Notes: generated by a model not told the origin, from the sequence alone. Shown: positions 1 through 11,575, numbered from the stretch's first letter. The stretch: DNA of 64,000 bases from Paraescarpia echinospica (GCA_020002185.1 CM034531.1:81611360-81675359); one strand, 5' to 3'. Program-made: numbers and translations.

Positions 1-1000
1 CTTATTAAAAAATGGGCCAAATGGCCCTGAAGTCCTTTGGACTAATATGTCTATATGTGACCAAATAAGTGATAAGTCGGAAAATTTTTAACATTGTTTT
101 CTTACATCCTTGTAAAGGTTTGGTAGGGTGCTTTACACGATTTCAAAAATTATATGAGCATTGAACATGGTAGGGGTCAAAAAGTGAAAATGAAGAAAAC
201 GGCTGTTGAAATTATTTATATATGCAAATGGATTGCATGGAAATATTACATGCACAACATTCAAATGTGGCACACAGTATGTAATATGTATGTTATGTTG
301 CAATGATACACTGGAAGTACAAATGTGCTGCTACAAAGACTTATCAAGTTATGCCAGATTATGTCTTCATGTATAAAACTAGGAGGACAGATTATCTGAG
401 AGCAAAAGGTAGACTCACTGTTTGACACAGTTTAAAACCTACAGGCAACTGTCCAGTGGGGGGGTCTAGTGGCTTAAATTCTGTCTGTTGACACAAGCTA
501 CTGCCAGTGACCAATTACACTGTAGCATTTCTGCTATTTCTAGATGTTTAAATCTACTTTCCTGAGGTTTAATTTTATAAATGAGGAAGGTCAAGCCAGT
601 AGATAGACATATTGTTAACCAACCGCCTTAGTTACGTAATTACAGCAACTCGGTTGCAGATGCGCTCAGTGAAGCGTGGTATTCTGTTGCTAGTGTTTCT
701 AGGCAATCAGGTGGTTTCACTGTAATCGTAGAGAGGGTGTTCCACAATGCCTAGTTTGAATTGTATATTACATTAGCCAACCTGTCATATGATGTGTAAT
801 TAGGTCTGCTTATATAAACGTTTGTTGTACGCATTTCGCCATCTGGGCGCTGACGAAGGGCTGGGACAGATCCAGGGTTGAACTAGACAGGTTGCCCTGC
901 TGTCAAGAGAATGGCAAGGAAAGTCGTAAAGCGTGGTGGGAATCGTTAACTTGGGTTACGTTCCCAAGCTTTTGTGTGTGTGTGTAATATTCAGTGTCCA
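1..1000. other. Non-coding stretch, no gene seen
   Basis: AT-rich sequence without an open frame of note. The only local structure seen is a short TG run near 973-985. No mobile-element end could be recognised. Confidence 0.5.
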
Positions 1001-1019
1001 GAGTGACTAATCGATCGAA

Positions 1020-1475
1020 CTTCGAAGAAACCATGCCGCCACGTCAGCAGTACTTTGAGACAATGTTCCGGTCGGCCCCAACGTATTTGCGTCGATGAGC
1101 GATAATCGCAACGCGCTCACCCAGCACGGGCCATCCTCGAACAGCGGTCTCACAGCGATATCGTCAGAAAGCTTGACTGAATGCAACTCGTAGCGGCCGG
1201 CGGTAAACGTATTCTGCAAGGCGTCGTCATTCGCGCGAACCCATTCATCCGACTTCTCGATCGTTTGCGACAAAACAAGACCTCTCGTTCGAATTCGTAG
1301 CGACCGGCGGTAAGCGCCTACTGCCCGGCTTCGTCTTTCAGTTGAACGTATTCAACTGACTTCGCAATCGTTTGCGACCGTGCGATCACTGAACGGACGC
1401 GACTCGAGAATTCGCAGCGTACGACGGCAATCGTCAAGTGCCCGGCATCATCACTCGTGCGCCCGAGATACACCG
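1020..1475 (-). pseudogene. Decayed coding-like repeat, about 36-residue unit
   Basis: Read on the minus strand, this GC-richer patch encodes three related blocks. Two carry the motif pair SQTI(A/E)KS and TAGRYE(F/L), spaced about 107 bp apart on the DNA. A third, weaker block (VVRCEFSS region, near 1415) lies about 117 bp further. The frame is broken by a TAG after the residues EAGQ (near 1320) and by a shift between the RYEFER and SQTIEK blocks. The composition differs from the AT-rich surroundings, which suggests real but decayed coding sequence, either an exon of a repeat protein or part of a mobile element. I do not recognise the family. A non-coding minisatellite that happens to be open is the main alternative. 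Confidence 0.35.
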
Positions 1476-2340
1476 TTCTAATTATGTTCCGAGCTCGGCG
1501 TGTTGACTTCAACAAACGTTCGTATATATTCGAGATGGGACTAGCCCAGTATAAGTGTTTATTTTCTGATTGAACGTATCTATTATTTGCTGTATTATGA
1601 TTAGTAGTTATCTGTGGGTTTTGAAGTGAGGTATTATTACCCATGAAGTATTCACATATATATAAATATATGTGTGTTGTAACATATTGCTGTAATGAGA
1701 GTCCGCGAGGACTAGCTTATACTGTGTATTTATATTATGGGAGTTATTCTTAGATAACACTTGGCGCCTAGTGTATGGTCGTGTAGCGGTATAATCCACC
1801 TTAGAAAGGAAGTGGAATTTGATAATCGAAAGATTCAGTGTTATTGTTTATTATGTTCTATTAAGATTTGGTTACGGGATTTCTTTATTCTGTTTATTTT
1901 GTTAATCGAGATATTTACCAAAAGGAAGATATCTTGTAATAAAGTTTATTAAATTTTCCTCGTTCTTTGTTGCTTGTTCACGATAACCGTTCTTTCTCAT
2001 ATGCGTTGACCTTGATATATAAGAACCCTACTAGACTGAGCCATCTAGTGTAGGGAGACCTCGCTAATCCGTGACATACACATTAGTCACAGTTTCCATC
2101 AAACAATAGCAGGCAGAGAATCTTAGCTCCACAGCTGGGTGTAATACACAACTAGAGCCACTGCTGATTCATGGTCAAGTAGATTAGCTCAATGCACCAA
2201 ATAAGACAATACACAACACTGTGAGTGACAGTGTCCAGAGTGAGGCCTAAGCAGTGTCCTCATTGCTGAATAGATCAATTAAACCTGCCAAGTGGGTGAC
2301 ATTCTGCACAGGTGTTCATTAATATCCTTAGTGATTGTTC
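1476..2340. other. Non-coding stretch, no gene seen
   Basis: No supported gene. An AATAAAG near 1939 could be a polyadenylation signal but has no coding sequence before it on the plus strand. Confidence 0.45.
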
Positions 2341-2344
2341 AGAA

Positions 2345-2840
2345 CACCAGACTGACCACATACCTAAACAAAGTGAATGTAATAGGTGAAGAACAGGCAG
2401 TGTTCAAATAGTGGTATTGGTTGAATTGTATTTGTCTCGACGCAAAAGGCTTTATTGTGCCTTCATCGATTCTAAGAAAGCATTTGATTTAGTAGACCGG
2501 TCCTCCCTGTGGTCTAAGATAATTTCATGCGGTATTAATGGTATTGTGTTGAAAGTTGTATACAACATATACAAAAATGTTAAATCATGTATAAATCAGG
2601 GTTAGGCTGTGTCAGCCTTCTTCTCATGTGATGTATAGGTATGGCAAGGAGAAAACTTGTGTCCTTTGTTATTTGCTATTTACCTGAATCATTTTGAACA
2701 CTGTTAGTCACAATTATAACGGACTTGACATGGCAGCTGGTGAAATTTACAACAACCTTAGGGATGATGATGTAGAAAATGTATCTTCTACTATATGCTG
2801 ATGACATTAGAATGATTCAATCAAATACAGATTTCTTGCT
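2345..2840 (+). pseudogene. LINE reverse transcriptase relic
   Basis: Broken reverse transcriptase fragment of a non-LTR retrotransposon. In order one sees LTTYLNKVNVIGEEQA (palm entry block, about 2354-2402), then CAFIDSKKAFDLVDRSSLW (motif A with the first catalytic Asp, about 2458-2513), then GENLCPLLFAIYLN (motif B region, about 2650-2690). LLYADDI (motif C with both Asp residues) lies near 2787-2807. These blocks sit in different frames with stops, so it cannot be functional. No endonuclease or 3' end is recognisable. The block style resembles RTE/I-like LINEs, but the clade is not certain. Just after YADDI the sequence changes into a word that recurs in the repeat at 3.5-3.7 kb. Confidence 0.7.
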
Positions 2841-3469
2841 TGTGTATAGCGGAACTATGTCAACTCTTCTAATGGTTGACATTTGGTTGTTTCAGGTGTC
2901 AACTATATTGTGAATCTGTAATTATTAGTCTATATTGATACAATTGATTTACACAGTACCATGTCTACACAAGGCATGGCAAGCGTAAACAGAACAGTAG
3001 AATGCATTTGATATCAATAAAGTGTAGGATATTTCACTCTATAGTTGTCCAGAATATAAATTTTCTATGTTTGTCACCTACTGGTGATAGAATATAAATT
3101 TTCTATGTTTGTCACCTACAGGTTTCTACAGACAATACATCTTTAACCAATAGACACCACAGACACACCATTTTATAATAATTAAATTAACATCAAAATA
3201 AACACAACTTGCAATTATACAAAATCAATAGTTTTTAAGATAAAAAGTGTTAGGCAACTGTTCAGTCTAACAGGGGTCAAGTGTGTCTACTCTGCCTGGG
3301 CACTGTGACCAATTAAAGATTAGGCAAGGTCTCAATGGAACAGTAGCACTAGGCTGCAGAGATTAGTCATGGTGTTGACTTTGTGGCTCATTAAACAAAA
3401 TCTACTGTTGGGGGTGGTCTCAAGGGCCCTTCTCAAAACCACATCACTAGATAATGTAAAACTTTTGCA
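2841..3469. other. Non-coding stretch with a short direct duplication
   Basis: No gene seen. A roughly 37-bp word (AATATAAATTTTCTATGTTT and following) is directly repeated at about 3054 and 3091. Confidence 0.4.
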
Positions 3470-3815
3470 CTTTGGGGGCCCCTTAGATGCCCTTAAAATG
3501 ATTCAATCAAATACAGATTTCTTGTACATAGTGGCAGCACCCTAAGATACATCTATGCAAAATTAGAAAAAAAGTTGCTGAACAGTTTTTTGAAAAAAAT
3601 AGGCCAAATGTTACATATTTTTACCAGTTTTGGGGTCCTTGGAGGCCCTAGGGAGCCCTTAAAATGATTCAATCAAATACAGATTTCTTGTGCATAGTGG
3701 CAGTGCCCTAAGATATGTCTATGCAAAATTAGAGAAAAAGTTGCTGAACGGTTTCTGAGATACGGCAGCTAATGGTGGACGGCGGACGGAGGACGGCAGA
3801 CGCAGAGTGATGGCA
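3470..3815. repeat. 166-bp tandem duplication of a dispersed repeat
   Basis: Two copies, offset by 166 bp, of a unit containing CTTAAAATGATTCAATCAAA, a GTGGCAG block and TATGCAAAATTAGA. The second copy runs into a GGACGG-rich, CG-containing tail followed by GTGATGGCAATAG. The tail looks like the end of a dispersed repeat of the kind common in marine invertebrate genomes; the class is unknown. Confidence 0.6.
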
Positions 3816-3964
3816 ATAGTCCCTAGGACCTTCGGCCAAAGGACTAAAAATCATAATAATTTTCAAATATTCAACATGCCCCAGTATTACCACTGACATC
3901 TGCAAAGTGGGGTCATGTGGATGAGAATATCATTACCTTGAGTGATTATCATTTATTCTAGTAT

Positions 3965-4205
3965 GGCTCTACATTCCTGGGTGTGAGGAGGAGTGTGGTG
4001 GAGATAGAGAAAGAGGGGATGAGAGGGATGTGGAGAGTAGAGATGTGTGGTGGAGATAGGGGAGGTGGGATGGGGGAGGATGTGGAGGTGAGGGGGAGAT
4101 GGGGAGATGTGAGTTGGGGAGATGGGAGGAGATGGGAGGGATGGTGGAGTGAAGGGGAATGGGGGAGATGCTTAGGGTGAGGGCAGAAGGGGAGATGGGG
4201 AGGGA
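3965..4205. repeat. Purine-rich repeat around GGGGAGAT
   Basis: Strongly purine-rich plus strand built from variants of GGGGAGATGGG and GGTGGAGAT. It gives long open frames on both strands that are artefacts of composition. It borders the odd low-complexity tract, and a similar purine patch returns on its far side. Confidence 0.8.
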
Positions 4206-5380
4206 TGCTCGAAATCAAAATCGTCGAATCAAAATCGATCAAAACGGGAATCCTCGAAATCAAAATCAAAGAAATCGTCGAGAAATCAAAGAATCAAATC
4301 GAGGAAATAAAGATCTCGAAAAGTCGAAATCGTCGAGATCAATAAAACCGAAATCAGATCGAAATCAAAGATCCGAAATAAAAATCGAAATAAATCTTTT
4401 TAAGAAATAAATCAAAAAAGTCAGAATAAAAAAATAAAGATCTCATCGCGTCGAAAATCAATCGGCGTCGAGATCGTCATCATCAGAAAAATAAATCCGA
4501 AATCAAAATAAAGATCGAAAGTCGAAATCAAAGATCGGCATCAAAGATCGAAAATCTTTCATCGATCGGCGTCAGAATCTCGAAATCGAAATCGAAAGAG
4601 ATCAATCCGGCCAGTCAGTCAGGATCTCGAAATAAAATCCGAAATCCGTCAGATCGCGTCGAGAAATCCGAGATCGAAATAAAGATCTCAATAAATAAAA
4701 TCGGGCGAAATCAATAAATCAGATCGATAAATAAAGTCGAAATCAAAGATCGATAAAATGAGATCATAAAGATCGAAATCAAAATCGACAAATCCAGATC
4801 GGCATCAAATCAGCAGATCAATCAAATCCGGAGAAATCAAAGATCTCGAAAAATCGCGTCGAGAGAATCACTCGTCGGATCGAGCGAGAAATCAAAGCAG
4901 AATCAATAAAAAATCCGAATCAGACAAAATCGAAAATCGGCGAAAATAAATCGAAAATGAAAATCGAAATCGGCGAAATCAAAATCCGAAATCAGATCTC
5001 AAGAAATCGAAAAATAAAATCAATCGAATCGCGAATCGAAATCATCAAAAATCGGCAAAATCAAGATCATCGAAAGTCAATCGGCGAAGAAATCAGATCA
5101 TCGTCGAGATAAAGAGATCAGCATCCGAAGTCGAGATCCGTGAATCGAAGTCGAATCATCATCAAAGTCGTCCGGCGAATCGGCAAAATCAGAAATCGCG
5201 CATCCGGGCGAGAGATCGATCGGCATCAAAAATCGAAAAATCAAAAATAAAGATCAAAATCATAAAGATCAAAGAAATCGAAATCAGCAAAATCAAAGAA
5301 ATATCGTCAAGATAAATCGTCGAAGAATCAATCCGAGTCAGTAAAGTCGAAAAATCAAAACATCCGAAATCGTAGAATTT
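4206..5380. repeat. 1.2 kb cryptic low-complexity tract of GAAATC/AAAATC/TCGA words
   Basis: The tract is written almost wholly from a small vocabulary: GAAATC, AAAATC, AAAGATC, TCGAAATC, CGTCGAG, CGGC and AATAAA. It is A-rich on the plus strand, rich in CG and TC, and nearly free of TG, TGT and ACA. No fixed period is visible, so it is not a clean satellite. The same purine repeat flanks both ends. A diverged satellite is one reading; a consensus error in a hard-to-sequence purine array is the other. Confidence 0.75.
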
Positions 5381-5460
5381 GGGGAGATGGGAGGAGGCAG
5401 GGGAGAGTGAGAGATTGGAAGGAGGGGATGTGTGGTGGGGATAGTTGTGGAAGGTCAAAG
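5381..5460. repeat. Second purine-rich patch
   Basis: GGGGAGATGGGAGGAGGCAG and neighbours repeat the composition seen at 3965-4205, closing the low-complexity tract on its right side. Confidence 0.7.
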
Positions 5461-5507
5461 ATGAAAGAAGGATTACAAAAAAGAATCATCCCAGATGACA
5501 GGACAAT

Positions 5508-5515
5508 GAGGAGAG

Positions 5516-5568
<53 letters not shown>

Positions 5569-5572
5569 TTAC
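5508..5572. repeat. CAACAA/CATCAA microsatellite
   Basis: Interrupted trinucleotide array of CAACAACAACAT-type units, about 65 bp, inside the intron region downstream of the Kelch exons. Confidence 0.85.
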
Positions 5573-5595
5573 TGAATGTTCATTGATGTAGTTAC

Positions 5596-6731
5596 CTCAT
5601 TGGCCACCAGAGTGTGTGACTGTAGCAGGGAAGGGTGTTCGCCTGTGCCGTGTAGGATTTCCCACTGATTCTGGGCTGAATAAAAACAGAACAGAAAACA
5701 AAACTACGTTACATAACTAGAATAACACATAGAATTTATACTAATAAAAGTAGCCCTCTGAAACATCTGATATCATATAGACTGATAGTTATGTGGCACA
5801 AATATAAACACTAATTATGTAGAAAGACAGGTGGAGCAAATTTAAAGTTTTTATTCCTGACTAATTTTACAGGCACTGTTAATGACCACACGACAACCAG
5901 AATATTATCAAGAAAAAACACCATTCAAGATGTCCAATTATAATATATTTTTATATCCAACATTACTATCAAAAGTTTTTACTTTCAACCGCACTCAACC
6001 TACGATGATTGTTCCTATACAAGAGTAAGTCTTCCACGGGTACGTTTTACGGACCAGGGGCCGGTTTCATGAAACGTTCTAAAAGTTACGCAAGTACTTA
6101 GCGTTACGTGTTTGCGTAAACTCCTATGTTTGCTTATATTTTTAAAATCATGTCATTTACTAAGACAATCATCTCAGCGTTAAGAACATTCTTAGCCGCT
6201 TCATGAAACTGGCCCCTGGGGCTATTTTCATGAAATTACACAATTACTTAGCGTCACGAGTTTTACGAAACTTAGCGTTAAGAATGTTCTTAGCCGCTTC
6301 ATGAAACTGGGCCCTGGCCCATGACATAATCAGAATAAAAAAGACAGCTGATGCAAAGAATACTAGCAAAATTAAGTTAGCCTCAAAACTGCATAACTAT
6401 GACATGAATAGTTAAGCATATGAAATGTCCCCTGTAGACCCACGAGTACCTCTCGTCTTTACTCTACCCCTAGTGGTGCCCCCTAGTGGACAATAAATAT
6501 CAAATAGACTGCACCTAGTGAGTGGGTCAAACACTGTTTTGTGTTAGAAAGCCCTGACTTACCTATGCTGTATCGCCATAAATCCCGATAGCCAATGCTT
6601 CCATACTGGCCACCGTACAAATAAACATTGTCGCCATAGAAACAAATGGCATGTTTGCTGCGAGATGCTGGAATGTCACGTCTCACTTCCACCAGATGGC
6701 TCTGTGTCCATCTGCAGATGAACTGTTGTTT
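5596..6731 (-). CDS. Kelch-repeat protein, two internal exons
   Basis: Two exons on the minus strand agree in splice sites and phase. The first (6731-6563, 169 bp) follows an acceptor TTGTCACAG and ends before donor GTAAGTC. It reads from KQQFICRWTQ through HAICFYGDNVYLYGGQ to DLWRYS. The second (5675-5596, 80 bp) follows TATTCAG, ends before GTAACTA and reads NQWEILHGTGEHPSLLQSHT. The split codon joins in frame (169 = 56 codons + 1; 1 + 80 = 27 codons). The arginine and histidine before a hydrophobic strand, the GG pair, the DLW-Y block and the later Trp are the signature of Kelch blades, which form a beta-propeller used in protein binding. Earlier exons must lie beyond the minisatellite and later ones below 5596; I did not find either. 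Which Kelch protein it is cannot be told from two blades. No stop interrupts the exons, so this looks like a live host gene. Confidence 0.82.
6054..6317. mobile_element. Palindromic MITE pair in Kelch intron
   Basis: A 166-bp unit starts CCAGGGGCCGGTTTCATGAA at 6054 and ends with its near inverse TTCATGAAACTGGCCCCTGG at 6219. A second, more diverged copy overlaps its end and runs to about 6317 (GGGCCCTGG). Shared inner words are CTTAGCG and AAGAATGTTCTTAGC. There is no coding capacity, so this is a MITE-like element, probably two tandem insertions sharing one end. The superfamily was not determined. Confidence 0.7.
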
Positions 6732-6736
6732 CTGTG

Positions 6737-8808
6737 ACAACGACGAACCATGATTGGTGACGTCATGTTGGGTGTGTGTGGTCTGTAAATATACAAGACA
6801 ATGACAAGTCATGATTGGTGACGTCATGCACAGTGTATGTGGTCTGTACATATACAAGACAATGACAAGTCATGATTGGTGACGTCATGCGTAGTGTATG
6901 TGATATGTAAATATACAAGACAATAACAAGTCATGATTGATGACGTCATGTGCAGTGTATGTGGTCTCTAAATATACAAGACAATGACAAGTCATGCTTG
7001 GTGACGTCATGCGCAGTGTATGTGATATGTAAATATACAAGACAATAACAAGTCATGATTGGTGACGTCATGCGCAGTGTATGGGTATGTAACTATACAA
7101 GACAATAACAAGTCATGACTGAAGACGTCATGCGCAGTGTATGTGGTCTCTAAATATACAAGACAATGACAAGTCATGATTGGTGATGTCATGCGCAGTG
7201 TATGTGATATGTAAATATACAAGACAATGACAAGTCATGATTGGTGACATCATGCACAGTGTACGTGGTCTCTAAATATACAAGACAATAACAAGTCATG
7301 ATTGGTGACGTCATGCGCAGTGTATGTGGTATGTAAATATACAAGACAATAACAAGTCATGATTGGTGACGTCATGCGCAGTGTATGGGTATGTAAATAT
7401 ACAAGACAATGACAAGTCATGATTGGTGACGTCATGCACAGTGTATGTGGTCTCTAAATATACAAGACAATGACAAGTCATGATTGGTGACGTCATGCAC
7501 AGTGTATGTGGTCTGTAAATATACAAGACAATAACAAGTCATGATTGGTGACGTCATGCGCAGTGTATGTGGTATGTAAATATACAAGACAATAACAAGT
7601 CATGACTGAAGACGTCATGCGCGGTGTATGTGGTCTGTAAATATACAAGACAATGACAAGTCATGATTGGTGACGTCATGAGCAGTGTATGTGATATGTA
7701 AATATACAAGACAATAACAAGTCATGATTGGTGACGTCATGCACAGTGTATGTGGTATGTAAATATACAAGACAATAACAAGTCATGACTGAAGACGTCA
7801 TGCGCAGTGTATGTGGTATGTAAATATACAAGACAATGACAAGTCATGATTGGTGACGTCATGTGCAGTGTATGTGGTCTCTAAATATACAAGACAATGA
7901 CAAGTCATGATTGGTGTCGTCATGCGCAGTGTATGTGATATGTAAATATACAAGACAATAACAAGTCATGATTGGTGACGTCATGCACAGTGTATGTGGT
8001 CTGTAAATATACAAGACAATGACAAGTCATGATTGGTGACGTCATGTGCAATGTATGTGGTCTCTAAATATACAAGACAATGACAAGTCATGATTGGTGA
8101 CGTCATGCACAGTGTATGTGGTCTGTAAATATACAAGACAATGACAAGTCATGATTGGTGATGTCATGCACAGTGTATGTGGTCTGTAAATATACAAGAC
8201 AATGACAAGTCATGATTGGTGACGTCATGCGCAGTGTATGTGGTATGTAAATATACAAGACAATAACAAGTCATGATTGGTGACGTCATGCGCAGTGTAT
8301 GTGGTCTGTAAATATACAAGACAATGACAAGTCATGATTGGTGACATCATGCACAGTGTATGTGGTCTGTAAATATACAAGACAATGACAAGTCATGATT
8401 GGTGACGTCATACGCAGTGTATGTGATATGTAAATATACAAGACAATAACAAGTCATGATTGGTGACGTCATGCACAGTGTATGTGGTCTGTAAATATAC
8501 AAGACAATGACAAGTCATGATTGGTGACGTCATGTGCAGTGTATGTGGTCTCTAAATATACAAGACAATAACAAGTCATGCTTGGTGACGTCATGCGCAG
8601 TGTATGTGGTATGTAAATATACAAGACAATAACAAGTCATGATTGGTGACGTCATGCGCAGTGTATGTGGTCTATAAATATACAAGACAATAACAAGTCA
8701 TGATTAGTGACGTCATGCGCGGTGTATGTGGTCTGTAAATATACAAGACAATAACAAGTCATGATTGGTGATGTAATGCGCGGTGTATGTGGTCTGTAAA
8801 TATACAAG
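6737..8808. repeat. 61-bp minisatellite with CRE palindromes, about 34 units
   Basis: The period of 61 bp was checked from successive CAAGTCATG positions. The unit contains TGTATGTGGTCTGTAAATAT, ACAAGACAATGACAAGTCAT and GATTGGTGACGTCATGCGCA. By eye, 25 of about 34 units keep the full CRE/ATF palindrome TGACGTCA; others have TGATGTCA, TGACATCA or AGACGTCA. The array lies in the intron in front of Kelch exon 6563-6731 and starts only a few bases from its acceptor. On the minus strand the unit reads like a splice acceptor (CTTGTATATTTACAG). Open frames on the minus strand are by-products of the repeat. Confidence 0.95.
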
Positions 8809-8964
8809 GCATGGAACAAATCGCTGGAAAATAAATATAATTAATTTGGCAAGAAGTTTCACTCAAATCTATTTGAAATATCACAAAAAAAAGGAATATT
8901 TGGTTAAATCTTTCTCTAAATACAACTAAAATTGTATTGAACTGCAGAGTTATTTGTCAAAACT
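8809..8964. other. Short AT-rich gap
   Basis: AT-rich sequence between the minisatellite and the truncated CR1 copy; nothing recognised. Confidence 0.4.
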
Positions 8965-10365
8965 ACCAAACATGTAGCTAAGAAAATAAGGGCGATGAAG
9001 GATAATAAATCACCTGGAGTGGATGAGATTCTGCCCAAACTAATACTGGAAATTGTAGGACAAATAAGCATACCGCTTGCAACAGTTTTCAATTCGTCAT
9101 TAGAAGAGAGAGTGGTTCTTTTAGAATGGAAAGAATGGAAAGAAGCAAACAGTGTACCATTATTTAAAAAAGGTTTGAGAAAGAAGTCAGAGAACTATAG
9201 ACCAATGAGTTTAACATCAGTGTTTTGCAAATTATTAGAAAGACTAATTAAGGATCACATGGTGGATTTTCTTGTTAAACATAACTTAATAAATCCATCT
9301 CAACATGGGTTTCTAAAACTGAGGTCATGCTTAACAAATAGGTTATGTTTTTTGGAAGATATCACTAAGTGGGTAGACAAAGGATCACCAGTAGATATCA
9401 TCTACTTAGATTTTCAAAAAGCTTTCGACAAAGTGTCACATCAAAGATTACTGCTTAAACTAAAGGCCCATGTCATAGGAAATGGTATAATTAACTGGAT
9501 AGAAAATGGCTGACTGACAGAAGACAATGGCTAGTAGTTGATGGGGAGGCTTCAAACTGGAAATCAGTCTTGAGTGGGGTACCACAGGGATCAGTACTGG
9601 GACCTGTATTATGCTTAATATATATCAACGATTTGGACAATGATATAACAAGCAAGGTGTTGAAATTTGCGGATGATACAAAAGTGTTTAGAAGGATTAA
9701 AAGTGATGGAGATAGACAGCATTTACAAGACGATCCTGACAGGTTGATCAAATGGTCTGAAAAGTGGCAAATGTTGTTCAATTTGGGGAAATGTAAATGC
9801 CTCCACACAGGACATGGGAATAAAGATGTACAATATACAATGGGGGGTTCTGTAATAAGTACTACTGTAAAAGAAAAGGACTTAGGGTTAACAATTAGTG
9901 TTGAAATGAAGGTTTCAGAGCAGTGCAGAATTGCAGCTTCAAAGGGAAATCAAATCCTTGGATTAATTAGGCAAAATATAGCATATAAGGAAAAAGAACT
10001 AATAACACCGCTGTACAAAACAGTAGTTAGGCCTCATTTAGAATATTGTATACAAGAAATACACAGATATGCTAGAAAGAGTAGAGGAGAGCGACTAAAA
10101 TTATACAAAAAATTAGGGATCTTAGTTATGAAATACGCCTAAAAGAATGTGGTTTAACAACACTAGAGACCAGGAGATTGAGAGGAGATCAGATAGAAGT
10201 GTTTAAAATATTGAATGGTTTTGAAAATATTGATAGAAATATTTGTTCTCAGTTAAGAAAGACAGAAGGACTAGAGGACATGAAGATGCATTAATAAAGG
10301 AGCAGTGTAAAGTAGATATAAGAAAGTTCTAATTTTCACAAAGGACTGTAACTGAACAGGAGTCG
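8965..10365 (+). pseudogene. CR1-type LINE copy, truncated at both ends
   Basis: A second copy of the CR1 family seen complete at 30.2-41.6 kb; it starts at the block matching 40030 there. Visible in order: KSPGVDEILPKL, ENYRPMSLTSVFCKLLERL, IIYLDFQKAFDKVSHQRLL (motif A), GVPQGSVLGPV (motif B), KFADDTKVF (motif C, both Asp present) and the thumb with YKTVVRPHLEY. A small duplication (GAATGGAAA repeated, near 9130), a shift near 9510 and another near 10055 break it into pieces. Homology ends about 10365 in the C-terminal region (FSQRTVNEW in the other copy), so the usual 3' end is missing as well. It is a dead copy. Loss of the 3' end, unusual for LINEs, points to a later deletion or insertion. 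Confidence 0.9.
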
Positions 10366-11370
10366 AAGAGAGTGTAAGACAAGGAGACCTTCATTACCTT
10401 CATATGTTTGTTGACACTGCCAAACATTCCCCATCAGCTGCCTTCCCCTACGTTGTCATGACATCATTGGCCCGCAAATCATTCTGAAAGGTCATGTGGT
10501 TAGAGTTACACAAACAACTTGGTTACATTTATGTAAATAATTGATTACATTGATGTACACACAATTACAAACCTTCATGACAGAGTGAACAACACTTAAC
10601 AGAAGCATTGATAACACAATTAGCACCAGAGTTGAATGAAAATTGGTCATAAAATAATTTTTTTTACAATTTATAGAAAACAATTCTTTAAATTGTGAAA
10701 AAAATGATTTTATTACTGATGACCTTTTGTCAAAGTTATTGGCATATTTGTGCTAAGTTTATACTGACAGCTTCCTGGTTAGCCTCGATTATCCAGGCGC
10801 CGTGAGGTGGCAGCATTGTCCCATCATAACGGCCTGGATTATTAAGCTCCAGCCTATGTTACTGGTGGAAGGGCTTAACCCCAGATTCGGGTAGAGACGA
10901 TGATGATTGGCTCTCAGGCCAACTATGAAATAACAAATTAAATAAGGATACACTTTTATCAGATAATACATGTCACACACAAAATAAACCGACAGTAAAC
11001 TTTTTTTGTAGTTTAATGCCTTTTAATCACTTGCATATTCACTAGGTGGCAGCTCTCATGGCATAACATTCAGAAGGGCCATTCAGAGCCAGACTACTGT
11101 TCTGGCGAAGTCACACAGCCAGGTGAGAGTCAGTTAAGCGAGACTACTTCCTGGTACTTAAAATCCTATATTTATCTTTAGATTTATATCTCGTCTAACC
11201 ATGTCATTTTTTATTAGTGCCTGCTCAACTTTAATTTCACTGGGAAAAAAACATCACTACCCCCAGGGTATTCACTGCAACGAACAGAAAATGTCACTTG
11301 ATGCATGTCAGATTCACAAAAAGCCACATCATTATGGATGCATGCTAGTAGTTCCAGAACCTAACACCAG
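10366..11370. other. Non-coding stretch, no gene seen
   Basis: No supported gene. A GC-richer patch at about 10780-10920 has the look of a dispersed repeat, but no ends were found. Confidence 0.4.
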
Positions 11371-11575
11371 GAGTGGAGTGCAGTGGCTAGAGCATCAGAC
11401 TCTTAATTGAGAGAACCCGGGTTCAAATCCTGTGCTGCCATTTTGAACTTTGGGCAAGTTCGTTCACACTGTCTTGTCCCAGTTCACTCAGGTGTATGAA
11501 TGACTACCTGGCTATAGACAGTGGTGGTGTTTGTGTATGAATAGTCTTTGTGCATTAATTGAAACATAGTTGAAT
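11371..11575 (+). mobile_element. tRNA-derived SINE (head and body)
   Basis: The tRNA-like head has an A-box region (GTGGCTAGAGCATCAGACT) and a clear B box, GGGTTCAAATCC at 11419-11430. These would serve as an internal pol III promoter. The body that follows (GGCAAGTTCGTTCACACTG and GACAGTGGTGGTGTTTGTGT) matches, in inverse, the minus-strand copy at 57 kb. This copy loses homology after TGTGCATTAATTGAAACATA, so it lacks the L2-like tail. It is not a functional tRNA gene. Confidence 0.8.

Noticed and set aside
3958..4410. Open frames on both strands in the purine tract
   Set aside because: Composition-driven openness; no codon structure or homology.
6737..8808. Regular 61-bp repeats considered as a CRISPR array
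   Set aside because: Units are head-to-tail with no unique spacers, and the genome is eukaryotic; this is a minisatellite.
11380..11445. tRNA gene call on clear A and B boxes
   Set aside because: The sequence continues into a SINE body and does not fold as a full tRNA; three related copies exist.
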